Assembly (NCBI RefSeq): GCF_900637545.1
Contig: NZ_LR134376.1
Location: forward strand, 208,501 to 272,500
Origin: Aeromonas encheleia
GTDB lineage: Bacteria > Pseudomonadota > Gammaproteobacteria > Enterobacterales > Aeromonadaceae
Direction: 5' to 3'
Length of the DNA: 64,000 nucleotides
Part shown: piece after piece, positions 1 to 8,015 of the stretch
Position numbering within the stretch: position 1 is the first letter of the stretch
Layout: every line of letters starts with the position of its first letter
Notes under the pieces: generated by a model
Told to the model about the DNA's origin: nothing
What the model saw: only the letters and a program-made list of their open reading frames with translations
Databases searched by the model: none
Made by a program: the position numbers and the translations under genes

Positions 1-441
1 ATCCACCTTGGCTTTGGGCGGGTTGGGGGCGCGGGAGAGGATCCACAGATAGTCGTGGTTGTAGCTGGTCACCAGGGAGAGCTGGTAGTCGGGGTCCAGA
101 TCGATGACGTTGTAGCCGCCGTAGAAGGGGCCGAAGAAGCTCACCTTGAGCCGCGCCTCGGTAGGCTTGTCCACGAAGTAGGCCTTGCCCTCGGCCTCGC
201 GCCAGCGGCCATCACTCTGGAGGCCTCTGTTTAGTACCTTGACGCCACCGTCGTCACGCAGGCTGTAAGTGGCGCTCACCTGCTCCAGCCCCCGCTCGAA
301 GCTGTGGTCGAGGCGTGCTATCTCGTACCAGGTACCGAGGTAGCGGTCGAGCTGGAAGCCGGTGACGGGGCGGATGCCGTCGGCGAGGCCGGTACAGGCC
401 GTCAGCAGCCAAACGGTGAGCAGACAAAGCAGTGAACGCAT
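1..441 (-). CDS. blc: Outer-membrane lipocalin (Blc-like), partial
   Basis: Bacterial lipocalin, a lipoprotein beta-barrel that binds fatty acids or lysophospholipids at the outer membrane. The 147 visible residues start with a lipoprotein signal ending LLTAC (lipid-carrying Cys at residue 16). They are followed by the lipocalin signature around GTWYEIARLDHSFE and by later barrel strands (FFGPFYGGYNVIDLD, SYNHDYLWILSR). E. coli Blc is about 177 residues, so roughly 30 C-terminal residues lie outside the window. The start is the ATG just upstream of the lipobox helix. It ends 16 bases before the convergently read stop of the AraC gene and is on the same strand, so the two could be cotranscribed. 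Confidence 0.9.
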   Translation of the reverse strand, partial: MRSLLCLLTVWLLTACTGLADGIRPVTGFQLDRYLGTWYEIARLDHSFERGLEQVSATYSLRDDGGVKVLNRGLQSDGRWREAEGKAYFVDKPTEARLKVSFFGPFYGGYNVIDLDPDYQLSLVTSYNHDYLWILSRAPNPPKAKVD

Positions 442-457
442 GGGGGATCCCTCTCTT

Positions 458-1360
458 TTAGCCTTCGATGATGCGCAGCTGGCCGTCCCGGAAGCGGGAG
501 GCCTGATCCGTCGGCGTGCTGCCGAAGAAGCGCTTGTACTCCCGGCTGAACTGGGAGTTGCTCTCGTAGCCGACCCTGGCCGCCGCCGCCCCCGCCTTGA
601 TGCCGTCGTGCAGCATCATCATGCGCGCCTTGTGCAGGCGAAACGACTTGATGTATTGCAGCGGTGAGGTGGAGGTGACCGCCTTGAAGTGGTGATGGAA
701 GGCAGAGACGCTCATGTTCACCTCCCGCGCCAGCTCCTCCATGGTCAGGGTGTCGGCGTAGCGCTGCTCGATGAGGCGCAGCACGCGGGCTATCTGACCC
801 ATGTGGTTGTGGCGGTTGGCGAGTGCCTGCAGCGCCGGCCCGCCCGCCTCATGGAGGGCGTAGAACAGCATCTCCCGCACCGTCTGCGGCCCCAGCACCC
901 TGGCGTGCTGGGGCTTGTCCATCAGCTCGATCAGCCGCTCGGCGGCGCAGAACATCTGCTCGGAGAGCGGCACCGCCAGCACGCCGCTCTGCTGGGGCGG
1001 AGGGGCGGGCAGGCTGTCTCCCAGCTCCAGCAGCAGCTCCTGCAGGGTGGCGACGTTGATCTCGATGGAGAAGCCGATGAGCGGCTGCTCGGGGGAGGCG
1101 AAGCACTCGCACTCGCACGGCAGCGACAGCGTCATCAGCAGGTAGTGGTTGGGATCGTAGCGAAACACCTGATCCGCCAGATAGCCCACCTTGTGCCCCT
1201 GCAGTATCACTATCATCCGCGGCTGGTAGAGCACAGGAGTGCGCCCGTGATATTCGGTGGTGTAGATGAGGTTCACCTGCTCCACCGGGGAGGGGGTGAT
1301 GCCGGGCGCAGCGACATGGCGGGTCAGCCTGGCGGCGAGTTCGGCGTAGCGATTGGGCAT
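458..1360 (-). CDS. yqhC: AraC-family regulator, YqhC-like
   Basis: 300-residue AraC/XylS regulator: an N-terminal AraC_N domain (about residues 1-190) and a C-terminal pair of helix-turn-helix motifs (about 200-300; TMEELAREVNMSVSAFHHHFK, then a second HTH ending YKRFFGSTPTDQASRFR). It is divergent from a yqhD homologue, the arrangement in which E. coli YqhC activates yqhD in response to aldehydes. The reading frame stays open far upstream, but similarity begins at the chosen ATG (MPNRYAELAARL). The shared 141-bp gap holds a direct repeat suited to an AraC-type operator. Function is inferred from family and context. Confidence 0.88.
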   Translation of the reverse strand: MPNRYAELAARLTRHVAAPGITPSPVEQVNLIYTTEYHGRTPVLYQPRMIVILQGHKVGYLADQVFRYDPNHYLLMTLSLPCECECFASPEQPLIGFSIEINVATLQELLLELGDSLPAPPPQQSGVLAVPLSEQMFCAAERLIELMDKPQHARVLGPQTVREMLFYALHEAGGPALQALANRHNHMGQIARVLRLIEQRYADTLTMEELAREVNMSVSAFHHHFKAVTSTSPLQYIKSFRLHKARMMMLHDGIKAGAAAARVGYESNSQFSREYKRFFGSTPTDQASRFRDGQLRIIEG

Positions 1361-1386
1361 GGCGGCTCCGGTAAAATATGGTGTTT

Positions 1387-1457
1387 TGTAGAAATAGGCA
1401 AACAATGTGCAGAATGTTGCCTTGATGGTAGGTGTTGTCTGTAGAAAAATGCAATCA
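1387..1457. promoter_or_regulatory. Candidate YqhC operator: imperfect 18-bp direct repeat
   Basis: Two copies of an 18-bp element, at 1387-1404 (TGTAGAAATAGGCAAACA) and 1440-1457 (TGTAGAAAAATGCAATCA), match at 15 of 18 positions. Their starts are 53 bp apart, close to five helical turns, so they lie on the same DNA face. Same-direction, helically phased half-sites are typical for AraC-family dimers. No binding data are available. Confidence 0.5.
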
Positions 1458-1501
1458 ACATTTTGCGGCTCAGCCGCCTCGTCAGCATGAAGGTAATGTC
1501 G

Positions 1502-2665
1502 ATGCACAATTTCACCCTGCACACCCCGACCAAGATCCTGTTCGGCAAGGGCCAGGTCGCCCAGCTGCGCGAACAGCTCCCCACCGATGCCCGCATCCTG
1601 ATCACCTATGGCGGTGGCAGCGTGGTGCACAGCGGCCTGCTGGCGCAGATCCGCGGCGAGCTGGCGGGCATGTCCCTGTTCGAGTTCGGCGGCATCGAGC
1701 CCAACCCCACCTATGAGACCCTGATGGGGGCCGTGACCCTGGCTCGCGCTGAGCAGATCGACTTCCTGCTGGCGGTCGGTGGTGGCTCGGTGCTGGATGG
1801 CACCAAGTTTATCGCCGCCGCCGCCCACTACGATCCGGCCAGGGATCCCTGGCACATCCTCGAGACCGTCGGTGGCGAGGTGGCCTCCGCCATTCCGCTT
1901 GGCGCCGTGCTGACCCTGCCGGCCACCGGCTCCGAGATGAACATGGGGGCCGTCATCACCCGCAAGAGCAGCGGTGACAAGCAGCACTTCTTCTCGCCGT
2001 TCGTGATGCCGCGCTTCGCCGTGCTGGATCCGGTGCTGACCTACACCCTGCCCGCTCGTCAGGTGGCGAACGGCGTGGTGGATGCCTTCATCCACACCCT
2101 GGAGCAGTACCTCACCTACCCGGTCAACGCCAAGGTGCAGGATCGCTTCGCCGAGGGGTTGCTGCTGACCCTGGTCGAGGAGGGCCCCAAGGCGCTGGTG
2201 GAGCCGGAGAATTACGACGTGCGCGCCAACATCATGTGGAGTGCCACCATGGCGCTCAACGGCCTGATCGGGGCCGGCGTGCCCCAGGACTGGGCGACCC
2301 ACATGCTGGGCCACGAGCTGACCGCCCTGCACGGCCTCGACCATGCCCAAACCCTGGCGGTGGTGCTGCCGGCCCTGCTGCAGGCCAAGCGTGAGCAGAA
2401 ACACGCCAAGCTGCTGCAATACGCCGAGCGGGTGTGGGACCTGCGCAGCGGCAGCGAGGACGATCGCATCGACGGCGCCATCGCCGCCACCCGCGACTTC
2501 TTCGAGCGGATGGGGCTCAAGACCCGGCTGCGGGACTATGGCATGGCCGACGCCGGCATCGACACCCTGCTGGCCAAGCTGGCGGAGCACGGCATGACCG
2601 CCCTCGGCGAGCACGGCGACATCGATCTGGTGCAGAGTCAGCATATTTATGAGGCGGCCTGGTAA
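1502..2665 (+). CDS. yqhD: NADPH-dependent aldehyde reductase (iron/zinc alcohol dehydrogenase family)
   Basis: Reduces short-chain and lipid-peroxidation aldehydes to alcohols with NADPH in the cytoplasm. At 387 residues it has exactly the E. coli YqhD length. Visible landmarks are the nucleotide-binding GGGS near residue 37, a second GGGSVLDGTKF, the ATGSEMN segment, and metal ligands in VVDAFIHTLEQY (Asp, His) and HMLGHELTALHGLDH (two His). The start is the ATG preceded by AAGG at 8-nt spacing; three in-frame upstream Met codons are poorer. Divergent from the AraC regulator and next to pntAB, which regenerates NADPH. Confidence 0.93.
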   Translation: MHNFTLHTPTKILFGKGQVAQLREQLPTDARILITYGGGSVVHSGLLAQIRGELAGMSLFEFGGIEPNPTYETLMGAVTLARAEQIDFLLAVGGGSVLDGTKFIAAAAHYDPARDPWHILETVGGEVASAIPLGAVLTLPATGSEMNMGAVITRKSSGDKQHFFSPFVMPRFAVLDPVLTYTLPARQVANGVVDAFIHTLEQYLTYPVNAKVQDRFAEGLLLTLVEEGPKALVEPENYDVRANIMWSATMALNGLIGAGVPQDWATHMLGHELTALHGLDHAQTLAVVLPALLQAKREQKHAKLLQYAERVWDLRSGSEDDRIDGAIAATRDFFERMGLKTRLRDYGMADAGIDTLLAKLAEHGMTALGEHGDIDLVQSQHIYEAAW

Positions 2666-3171
2666 GCGGCCGGCGCCGTATCCGGTCGACAGCAGTACCG
2701 AATCGAGGGGGCCCGAACCTGCCGCATGGCGGGGGAGCGGCCCCCTGGTCGTTACAAAAAGGTTACTTTTTTCCTTTTCGGCTCGCGAGGTGAGCCGGGA
2801 ATAGATTTCGTAAGAACAAAAAACGCTAAGATAGAGGGCCGGCAAAACATTTTTTTTGACTGGTTGGATCACTTTTTCCAGCGTATTTTGCTGGTATAAG
2901 TCGCTAATTTGGTTTGTTTTTTTAAATACCCTCTCGGGATGGGCTGAATTCTGTACCGGCGCCGCCCGGGCTGCGGTTGTAATAAAACTCCAAAATTTGA
3001 TACTAATCACCTTCGCGCCTGAAAAGTGGGGGCCTGACCATGACAGGAGGTTGAGGTGAAGCCTGCTGATTTTCATAACAAAGGGCCCGTGACCTGTACT
3101 TTGGTCATGCCTTGTCGGCTCAGACATGAGAGACTGGGCAATGATTGTTTATTAACCATCAGGGAATAGTC
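2666..3171. other. 506-bp yqhD-pntA intergenic region
   Basis: No convincing gene. A GC-rich inverted repeat (GGGGGCC 2707-2713 with GGCCCCC 2739-2745) may end yqhD transcripts but has no T tract. A second hairpin lies at 2779-2797. The stretch 2820-3010 is AT-rich and carries a possible extended -10 (TGGTATAAG, 2892-2900), with a small hairpin CCAGC/GCTGG (2878-2894) just before it. This is the most likely location of the pntA promoter, but no good -35 is visible. A 67-codon reading frame at 2856-3059 has no SD or recognisable features. Confidence 0.4.
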
Positions 3172-4698
3172 ATGCAGATTGGAATACCGAGAGAGAGTCT
3201 CGCCGGTGAGACCCGGGTCGCAGCGACCCCGGCCACCGTTGAGCAGCTGAAAAAGCTCGGCTTCGAGGTCGCCATCGAGGCCGGTGCTGGCTCGTTGGCC
3301 AGCTTCGATGATGCCGCCTTCGAGGCTGCCGGTGCCAGCGTGGTGCCGAGCGTCTGGCAAGCCGACCTTATTTTCAAGGTCAATGCGCCGACCGATGCCG
3401 AGATCACACAGATTAAAGATGGTGCCACCCTGGTGAGCTTCATCTGGCCTGCCCAGAACCCTGAGTTGGTCAAGAAGCTGTCCGAGCGCAACATCAATGT
3501 GATGGCGATGGACATGGTGCCGCGGATCTCCCGTGCCCAGTCCCTCGATGCCCTCTCCTCCATGGCCAACATCGGTGGCTATCGCGCCGTGGTCGAAGCC
3601 GCCCACCAGTTCGGTCGCTTCTTCACCGGTCAGATCACCGCCGCCGGCAAGGTTCCCCCTGCCAAGGTACTGGTGATCGGTGCCGGCGTGGCCGGTCTGG
3701 CCGCCATCGGGACCGCCGGTTCCCTCGGCGCCATAGTGCGTGCCTTCGATACCCGTCTGGAAGTGGCCGAGCAGATCGAATCCATGGGGGGGGAATTCCT
3801 CAAGCTGGACTTCGGCAATGAAGATGGCGCCTCCAGCGATGGTTATGCCAAGGTCATGTCCGATGAGTTCATCAAGGCCGAGATGGAGCTGTTTGCCCAG
3901 CAGGCCAAGGAAGTGGACATCATCATCACCACCGCCCTGATCCCTGGCCGTCCCGCTCCCAAGCTGATCACCAAGGAGATGGTCGACAGCATGAAGCCGG
4001 GTTCGGTGATCGTGGATCTGGCGGCGGCGACCGGCGGCAACTGTGAATACACCAAGCCGACCGAGCTGTTCGTGACCCCCAACGGCGTCAAGGTGATCGG
4101 TTACACCGACCTGCCTGGCCGCCTGCCCGCCCAATCCTCCCAGCTCTACGGTACCAACCTGGTCAACCTGATGAAGCTGATGTGCAAGGAGAAGGACGGC
4201 AACGTCGCCATCGACTTCGAAGACGTGGTCCAGCGCAACATGACGGTGATCCAGGCCGGTGAAGTCACCTTCCCGCCGCCCGCCATCGCCGTCTCCGCCG
4301 CCCCGCAGAAGCCAGCCGCCAAGGTTGCGCCCAAGCAGGCCGAAGAGAAGAAACCCTCCAACAAGAAGTTCGTGTTCGGTGCCCTCGGCATCGCCGCCTT
4401 CGGTTGGGTGGCTGCGGTAGCACCCGCCGAGTTCCTGTCCCACTTCACCGTCTTCATCCTGTCCTGCGTGGTCGGTTACTACGTGGTGTGGAACGTTTCT
4501 CACTCCCTGCACACGCCGCTGATGTCGGTCACCAATGCCATCTCCGGCATTATCGTGGTCGGTGCCCTGCTGCAGATTGGGCAAGGGTCGACCCTGGTCA
4601 CCGTATTGGCCTTTATCGCCGTGCTGATTGCCAGTATCAACATCTTCGGTGGCTTCACCGTCACTCAGCGCATGCTGAAGATGTTCCGTAAGGATTAA
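3172..4698 (+). CDS. pntA: Proton-translocating NAD(P) transhydrogenase subunit alpha
   Basis: Together with PntB couples proton entry to hydride transfer from NADH to NADP+, making NADPH in the inner membrane. 508 residues (E. coli 510). It has a cytoplasmic NAD-binding domain I (about 1-380; start [17 protein letters not shown], Rossmann region [22 protein letters not shown]), a proline/alanine/lysine-rich linker (about 385-410), then four membrane helices from about residue 415. SD AGGGA lies 6 nt before the chosen ATG. The pntB SD begins directly at its stop codon, so the two are one operon. Confidence 0.96.
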   Translation: MQIGIPRESLAGETRVAATPATVEQLKKLGFEVAIEAGAGSLASFDDAAFEAAGASVVPSVWQADLIFKVNAPTDAEITQIKDGATLVSFIWPAQNPELVKKLSERNINVMAMDMVPRISRAQSLDALSSMANIGGYRAVVEAAHQFGRFFTGQITAAGKVPPAKVLVIGAGVAGLAAIGTAGSLGAIVRAFDTRLEVAEQIESMGGEFLKLDFGNEDGASSDGYAKVMSDEFIKAEMELFAQQAKEVDIIITTALIPGRPAPKLITKEMVDSMKPGSVIVDLAAATGGNCEYTKPTELFVTPNGVKVIGYTDLPGRLPAQSSQLYGTNLVNLMKLMCKEKDGNVAIDFEDVVQRNMTVIQAGEVTFPPPAIAVSAAPQKPAAKVAPKQAEEKKPSNKKFVFGALGIAAFGWVAAVAPAEFLSHFTVFILSCVVGYYVVWNVSHSLHTPLMSVTNAISGIIVVGALLQIGQGSTLVTVLAFIAVLIASINIFGGFTVTQRMLKMFRKD

Positions 4699-4709
4699 GG
4701 GGGTTTAAC

Positions 4710-6194
4710 GTGTCTCAAGGACTGGTAACAGCATCCTATATCGTTGCCGCCGTGCTCTTCATCCTCAGTCTCGCGGGACTGTCGAAGCAAGAAACGGCCA
4801 AACATGGCAACCTGTTCGGTATCGCGGGGATGGCCATAGCGCTTCTCGCGACCGTACTCAACCCGGAGACCAGTGGCGTGCACTGGATCATCCTGGCCAT
4901 GATCATCGGTGGTGCCATCGGTGTGCGTCTGGCGCTCAAGGTCGAGATGACCGAGATGCCCGAGCTGGTGGCCATACTGCACAGCTTCGTGGGCATGGCG
5001 GCGGTGCTGGTGGGCTTCAACAGCTTCATCGATCTGCACCCCTCCGCGCCCGCTGAGGTAGTGGTCTCCGTCGGCTCCAACCTGGATGCAACCCTGGCCG
5101 CGGCCCGGGCGGCGTTCGAGCAGGCGGCCAGCGTCGCCCAGGTCGAGCACCTGTCCGGCGCCATGCTGAACATCCACCTGGTGGAAATCTTCCTCGGCGT
5201 CTTCATCGGTGCCGTGACCTTCACCGGCTCCATAGTGGCGTTCGGCAAACTGCGTGGCCTGATCTCTTCCAAGCCGCTGCAACTGCCCCATCGCCACAAG
5301 CTGAACCTGCTGGCCGTGGTGGTCTCCCTGGCGCTGATGATCCACTTCGTCAACGCCGGTGGCTCCACCTTCGCGCTGCTGCTGATGACCCTGATCGCCT
5401 TCGCCTTCGGCTGGCATCTGGTAGCCAGCATAGGTGGCGCCGACATGCCGGTCGTGGTCTCCATGCTGAACTCCTACTCCGGTTGGGCGGCGGCGGCGGC
5501 GGGCTTCATGCTCTCCAACGACCTGCTGATCGTGGTGGGTGCGCTGGTGGGTTCCTCCGGTGCGATCCTCTCCTACATCATGTGCAAGGCGATGAACCGC
5601 TCCTTCATCTCGGTGATCGCCGGTGGCTTCGGCTCCGACGGTGTCGCATCGACCGCCGATCAGGAGATGGGCGAGTACCGCGAGACCAACGCCGAAGATG
5701 TGGCCGACATGCTGAAGAACGCCAGCTCCGTCATCATCACCCCGGGCTACGGCATGGCGGTGGCGCAGGCGCAGTACCCGGTTGCCGAGATAACCCACAA
5801 GCTGCGTGAGCGCGGCGTCAAGGTGCGCTTCGGTATCCACCCGGTGGCCGGTCGTCTGCCTGGCCACATGAACGTGTTGCTGGCGGAAGCGAAAGTCCCG
5901 TATGACATAGTTCTGGAAATGGACGAGATCAACGACGACTTCAACGACACCGACGTGGTGCTGGTGATCGGTGCCAATGACACCGTCAACCCGGCCGCGA
6001 TGGAAGATCCGGGCAGCCCGATCGCCGGCATGCCGGTGCTGGAAGTGTGGAAGGCGCAGAACGTCATCGGCTTCAAGCGCTCCATGAACACAGGTTACGC
6101 CGGGGTACAGAACCCGCTGTTCTTCAAGGAGAACACCCAGATGCTGTTTGGCGATGCCAAGGCCAGCGTCGAGGCCATCCTGAAGGCGCTGTAA
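4710..6194 (+). CDS. pntB: NAD(P) transhydrogenase subunit beta, with an enlarged loop
   Basis: Membrane domain II plus NADP(H)-binding domain III of the transhydrogenase. 494 residues versus 462 in E. coli. The excess is an alanine-rich segment at about residues 111-150, between GFNSFIDLH and [12 protein letters not shown], where E. coli has only about 11 residues. The rest follows the family closely, including [16 protein letters not shown] and [20 protein letters not shown] of domain III. The start is GTG with SD AAGGGGG 6 nt upstream; the next Met would remove the first conserved helix. Confidence 0.96.
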   Translation: MSQGLVTASYIVAAVLFILSLAGLSKQETAKHGNLFGIAGMAIALLATVLNPETSGVHWIILAMIIGGAIGVRLALKVEMTEMPELVAILHSFVGMAAVLVGFNSFIDLHPSAPAEVVVSVGSNLDATLAAARAAFEQAASVAQVEHLSGAMLNIHLVEIFLGVFIGAVTFTGSIVAFGKLRGLISSKPLQLPHRHKLNLLAVVVSLALMIHFVNAGGSTFALLLMTLIAFAFGWHLVASIGGADMPVVVSMLNSYSGWAAAAAGFMLSNDLLIVVGALVGSSGAILSYIMCKAMNRSFISVIAGGFGSDGVASTADQEMGEYRETNAEDVADMLKNASSVIITPGYGMAVAQAQYPVAEITHKLRERGVKVRFGIHPVAGRLPGHMNVLLAEAKVPYDIVLEMDEINDDFNDTDVVLVIGANDTVNPAAMEDPGSPIAGMPVLEVWKAQNVIGFKRSMNTGYAGVQNPLFFKENTQMLFGDAKASVEAILKAL

Positions 6195-6215
6195 GCCTTG
6201 ACCGGATGAGACAAG

Positions 6216-6239
6216 AGGAGGCTTCGGCCTCCTTTTTTA
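6216..6239 (+). terminator. Intrinsic terminator of pntAB
   Basis: Stem AGGAGGC / GCCTCCT with a TTCG loop, followed by six T. It lies 22 nt after the pntB stop. Confidence 0.9.
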
Positions 6240-6561
6240 TTGCGATTTTTTCACGCCACGGAGCCAAGCCATTGATGGCAAAGGCACTGTCGGGTAGCGA
6301 GGTGGAGGGGGCAGGGACCCAGGCGGGCGGCGGGTCGTGATCGGGATCGCAATCCGGTGACGTTGCCCCTGCTGGAAGGCATAATGGCGGCGAAAAGCGA
6401 GCTGGCTCAATTTTATTTGAGTCCGGCGTCACTAAGATCAAATAAATTTACAGAGGGGAGGGCCTGCCAGGCTGGCGCCCTCCTCCCGTTCACCATCAGG
6501 GTGGATCCGATCCGATCATGCAGTATGTGCCCAGCGGCATAGCGAACCAGAGAAACCACAG
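6240..6561 (+). promoter_or_regulatory. Upstream/leader region of cyuA
   Basis: 322 bp without a gene. It contains a G-rich run (6301-6334), a weak CRP-like sequence CGTGATCGGGATCGCA (6336-6351), a 16-bp palindrome CTCAATTTTATTTGAG (6406-6421), and an AT-rich segment. A strong hairpin follows (GGGGAGGGC 6455-6463 with GCCCTCCTC 6477-6485, inner stem GCCA/TGGC), about 75 nt before the start codon. The palindrome resembles an operator and the hairpin would be in the mRNA leader. Roles are inferred only from position. Confidence 0.35.
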
Positions 6562-7854
6562 ATGAAAGCACAATGGACCGATTTCATAACCCTGCTCAAG
6601 CGTGAAGTGGTGCCGGCCCTTGGCTGCACCGAGCCCATGTCGGTGGCGCTGGCGGCGGCCAACTGCCGCAAGCTGCTGGGCCAGGTACCGACCCGCATCA
6701 GCATCTGGGTCAGTGGCAACCTGTTCAAGAACGGCATGGGGGTCGGCGTGCCCGGCACCGGCATGATAGGCCTGCCGGTCGCCGCCGCGGTCGGCATCAC
6801 CGGGGGCAACCCGGACGCCGGACTGGAGGTGCTCAAGGGCCTCACCCCGGCCCAGGTGGAGGCCGCCAAGGCGCTGCTGCCCGTCATCCGGGTGGATGTG
6901 AAGGACGTGCCGGACGTGCTCTACGCCGAGGTATTGGCCGAGGCCGACGGTCACAGCGCCCGGGTGGTGATCTGCACCGATCACACCCGCATCGTGCTGC
7001 TGGAGAAGGATGGTGAGGTGCTGATGGAGCAGGCCAGCGCCCCCGGCGTGCAGATCCAGCCCGCCAAGTCCGACAAGCCCGGCATGACCTTGCGCGAGAT
7101 AGTGGCGTTCGCCCTGGAGGTGCCGCTGGCCGAGATCGCGTTCATCCGCGAGGCGGCCAGCATGAACCAGGCGCTGGCGGACGAGGGGCTGCAGGGCTAT
7201 GGCCTGAGCATCGGCAAGATCCTGACCGAACAGGTGGAGCGCAAGCTGCTGTCCGACGATCTGATGACGCTGGCCATGCGCCTGTCGTCGGCCGCGTCGG
7301 ATGCGCGCATGGACGGCGCCATGCTGCCCGCCATGTCCAACTCGGGCTCGGGCAACCAGGGCATCGCTGCCACCATGCCGGTGGTGGCCGCCGCCCGCTT
7401 CCTCAAGGCCGACGAGGAGCAGCTGACCCGGGCGCTGGTGATGAGCCATCTGGTCGCCATCTACATCAAGATGTACCAGAACAAGCTGTCGGCCCTGTGC
7501 GCCGCCAGCACCGCCGCCATGGGCTCGGGGGCCGCCATCACCTGGCTGCTGGGGGGTCAGTTCGAGCAGATCAGTCACTGCATCAACAACATGATCGGCG
7601 ATGTTTCCGGTATCATCTGCGACGGTGCGGGCAGCGCCTGCTCCATGAAGGTGTCGACCTCCACCTCGGCGGCGGTCAAGTCGTCGCTGATGGCGATCAA
7701 CAACCTGCACGTGCCCCAGAGCGAGGGCATAGTCTCCGATGACGTGGATCAGACCATCGCCAATCTGGGGCGCCTCTCCAAGCGGGGGATGCTGGACACC
7801 GACATCGAGATCATCAACATCATGCGGGCCAAACAGCAGGGCAAGGGGAACTGA
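6562..7854 (+). CDS. cyuA: L-cysteine desulfidase, UPF0597 (YhaM/CyuA) family
   Basis: Family members are oxygen-sensitive Fe-S enzymes that break L-cysteine into pyruvate, ammonia and sulfide. 430 residues (E. coli CyuA 436). Conserved cysteines are in VVPALGCTEPMSVALAAA (N-terminal), KLSALCAASTAAMGSG, HCINNMIGDVSGIICDGAGSACSMK; the last three segments supply the cluster ligands in the family. Also present is the motif GNQGIAATMPVV. The next gene is a cystine/cysteine symporter of the TcyP type, so the pair would import and degrade cystine-derived cysteine. The E. coli counterpart is paired with a different transporter (CyuP). Confidence 0.88.
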   Translation: MKAQWTDFITLLKREVVPALGCTEPMSVALAAANCRKLLGQVPTRISIWVSGNLFKNGMGVGVPGTGMIGLPVAAAVGITGGNPDAGLEVLKGLTPAQVEAAKALLPVIRVDVKDVPDVLYAEVLAEADGHSARVVICTDHTRIVLLEKDGEVLMEQASAPGVQIQPAKSDKPGMTLREIVAFALEVPLAEIAFIREAASMNQALADEGLQGYGLSIGKILTEQVERKLLSDDLMTLAMRLSSAASDARMDGAMLPAMSNSGSGNQGIAATMPVVAAARFLKADEEQLTRALVMSHLVAIYIKMYQNKLSALCAASTAAMGSGAAITWLLGGQFEQISHCINNMIGDVSGIICDGAGSACSMKVSTSTSAAVKSSLMAINNLHVPQSEGIVSDDVDQTIANLGRLSKRGMLDTDIEIINIMRAKQQGKGN

Positions 7855-7860
7855 TGACGA

Positions 7861-8010
7861 GGGTGGCGCAGGCCACCCTCGGTGTTTGCATGCATTGACG
7901 TCACCCCGGCATACCGGGGGACGGACCGCCACGATGCGGTCAGTTTCAGGGCGAGGCGCACGAGGCGCCCGTCCGTCAATCTCGGGCCTCGCCCGTTTAT
8001 TTTTTGGGGA
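7861..8010 (+). promoter_or_regulatory. Structured leader RNA upstream of tcyP (candidate attenuator or riboswitch-like element)
   Basis: The cyuA-tcyP gap is almost entirely complementary segments. These are GGGTGGC/GCCACCC (7861-7878), CCCCGG/CCGGGG (7904-7919), GACCGC/GCGGTC (7924-7941) and GGCGC/GCGCC (7955-7969). There are also two competing long-range stems: GACGGAC 7920-7926 with GTCCGTC 7971-7977, and GGGCGAGGC 7949-7957 with GCCTCGCCC 7986-7994. The last is followed at once by GTTTATTTTTT and then the tcyP SD (GGGGA 8006-8010), so it has terminator form. The two long-range stems overlap as an H-type pseudoknot would. The ligand, if any, is unknown. Confidence 0.5.
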
Positions 8011-8015
8011 ATATC

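Noticed and set aside
2856..3059. Possible 67-codon gene upstream of pntA
   Set aside because: No SD, no membrane or signal pattern that persists, and it lies in the probable pntA promoter region.
458..3127. 889-codon minus-strand reading frame
   Set aside because: Only its last 300 codons are the AraC regulator; the rest is antisense to yqhD and reads as low-complexity His/Gln/Gly sequence.
3073..4584. 503-codon open frame antisense to pntA
   Set aside because: Shadow of the GC-rich third-position pattern; Gly/His/Asp-rich with no domain.
6301..6334. G-rich run that could form a G-quadruplex upstream of cyuA
   Set aside because: Tracts are uneven and one loop holds CCC that would pair with the G runs; in GC-rich DNA this is unremarkable.
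7924..7969. Two hairpins with ACGA in their loops, reminiscent of a guanidine-II (mini-ykkC) riboswitch
   Set aside because: The loops are 6 and 5 nt, not exact ACGR tetraloops closed by a pair, and the downstream gene is a cystine-type symporter, not a guanidine exporter.
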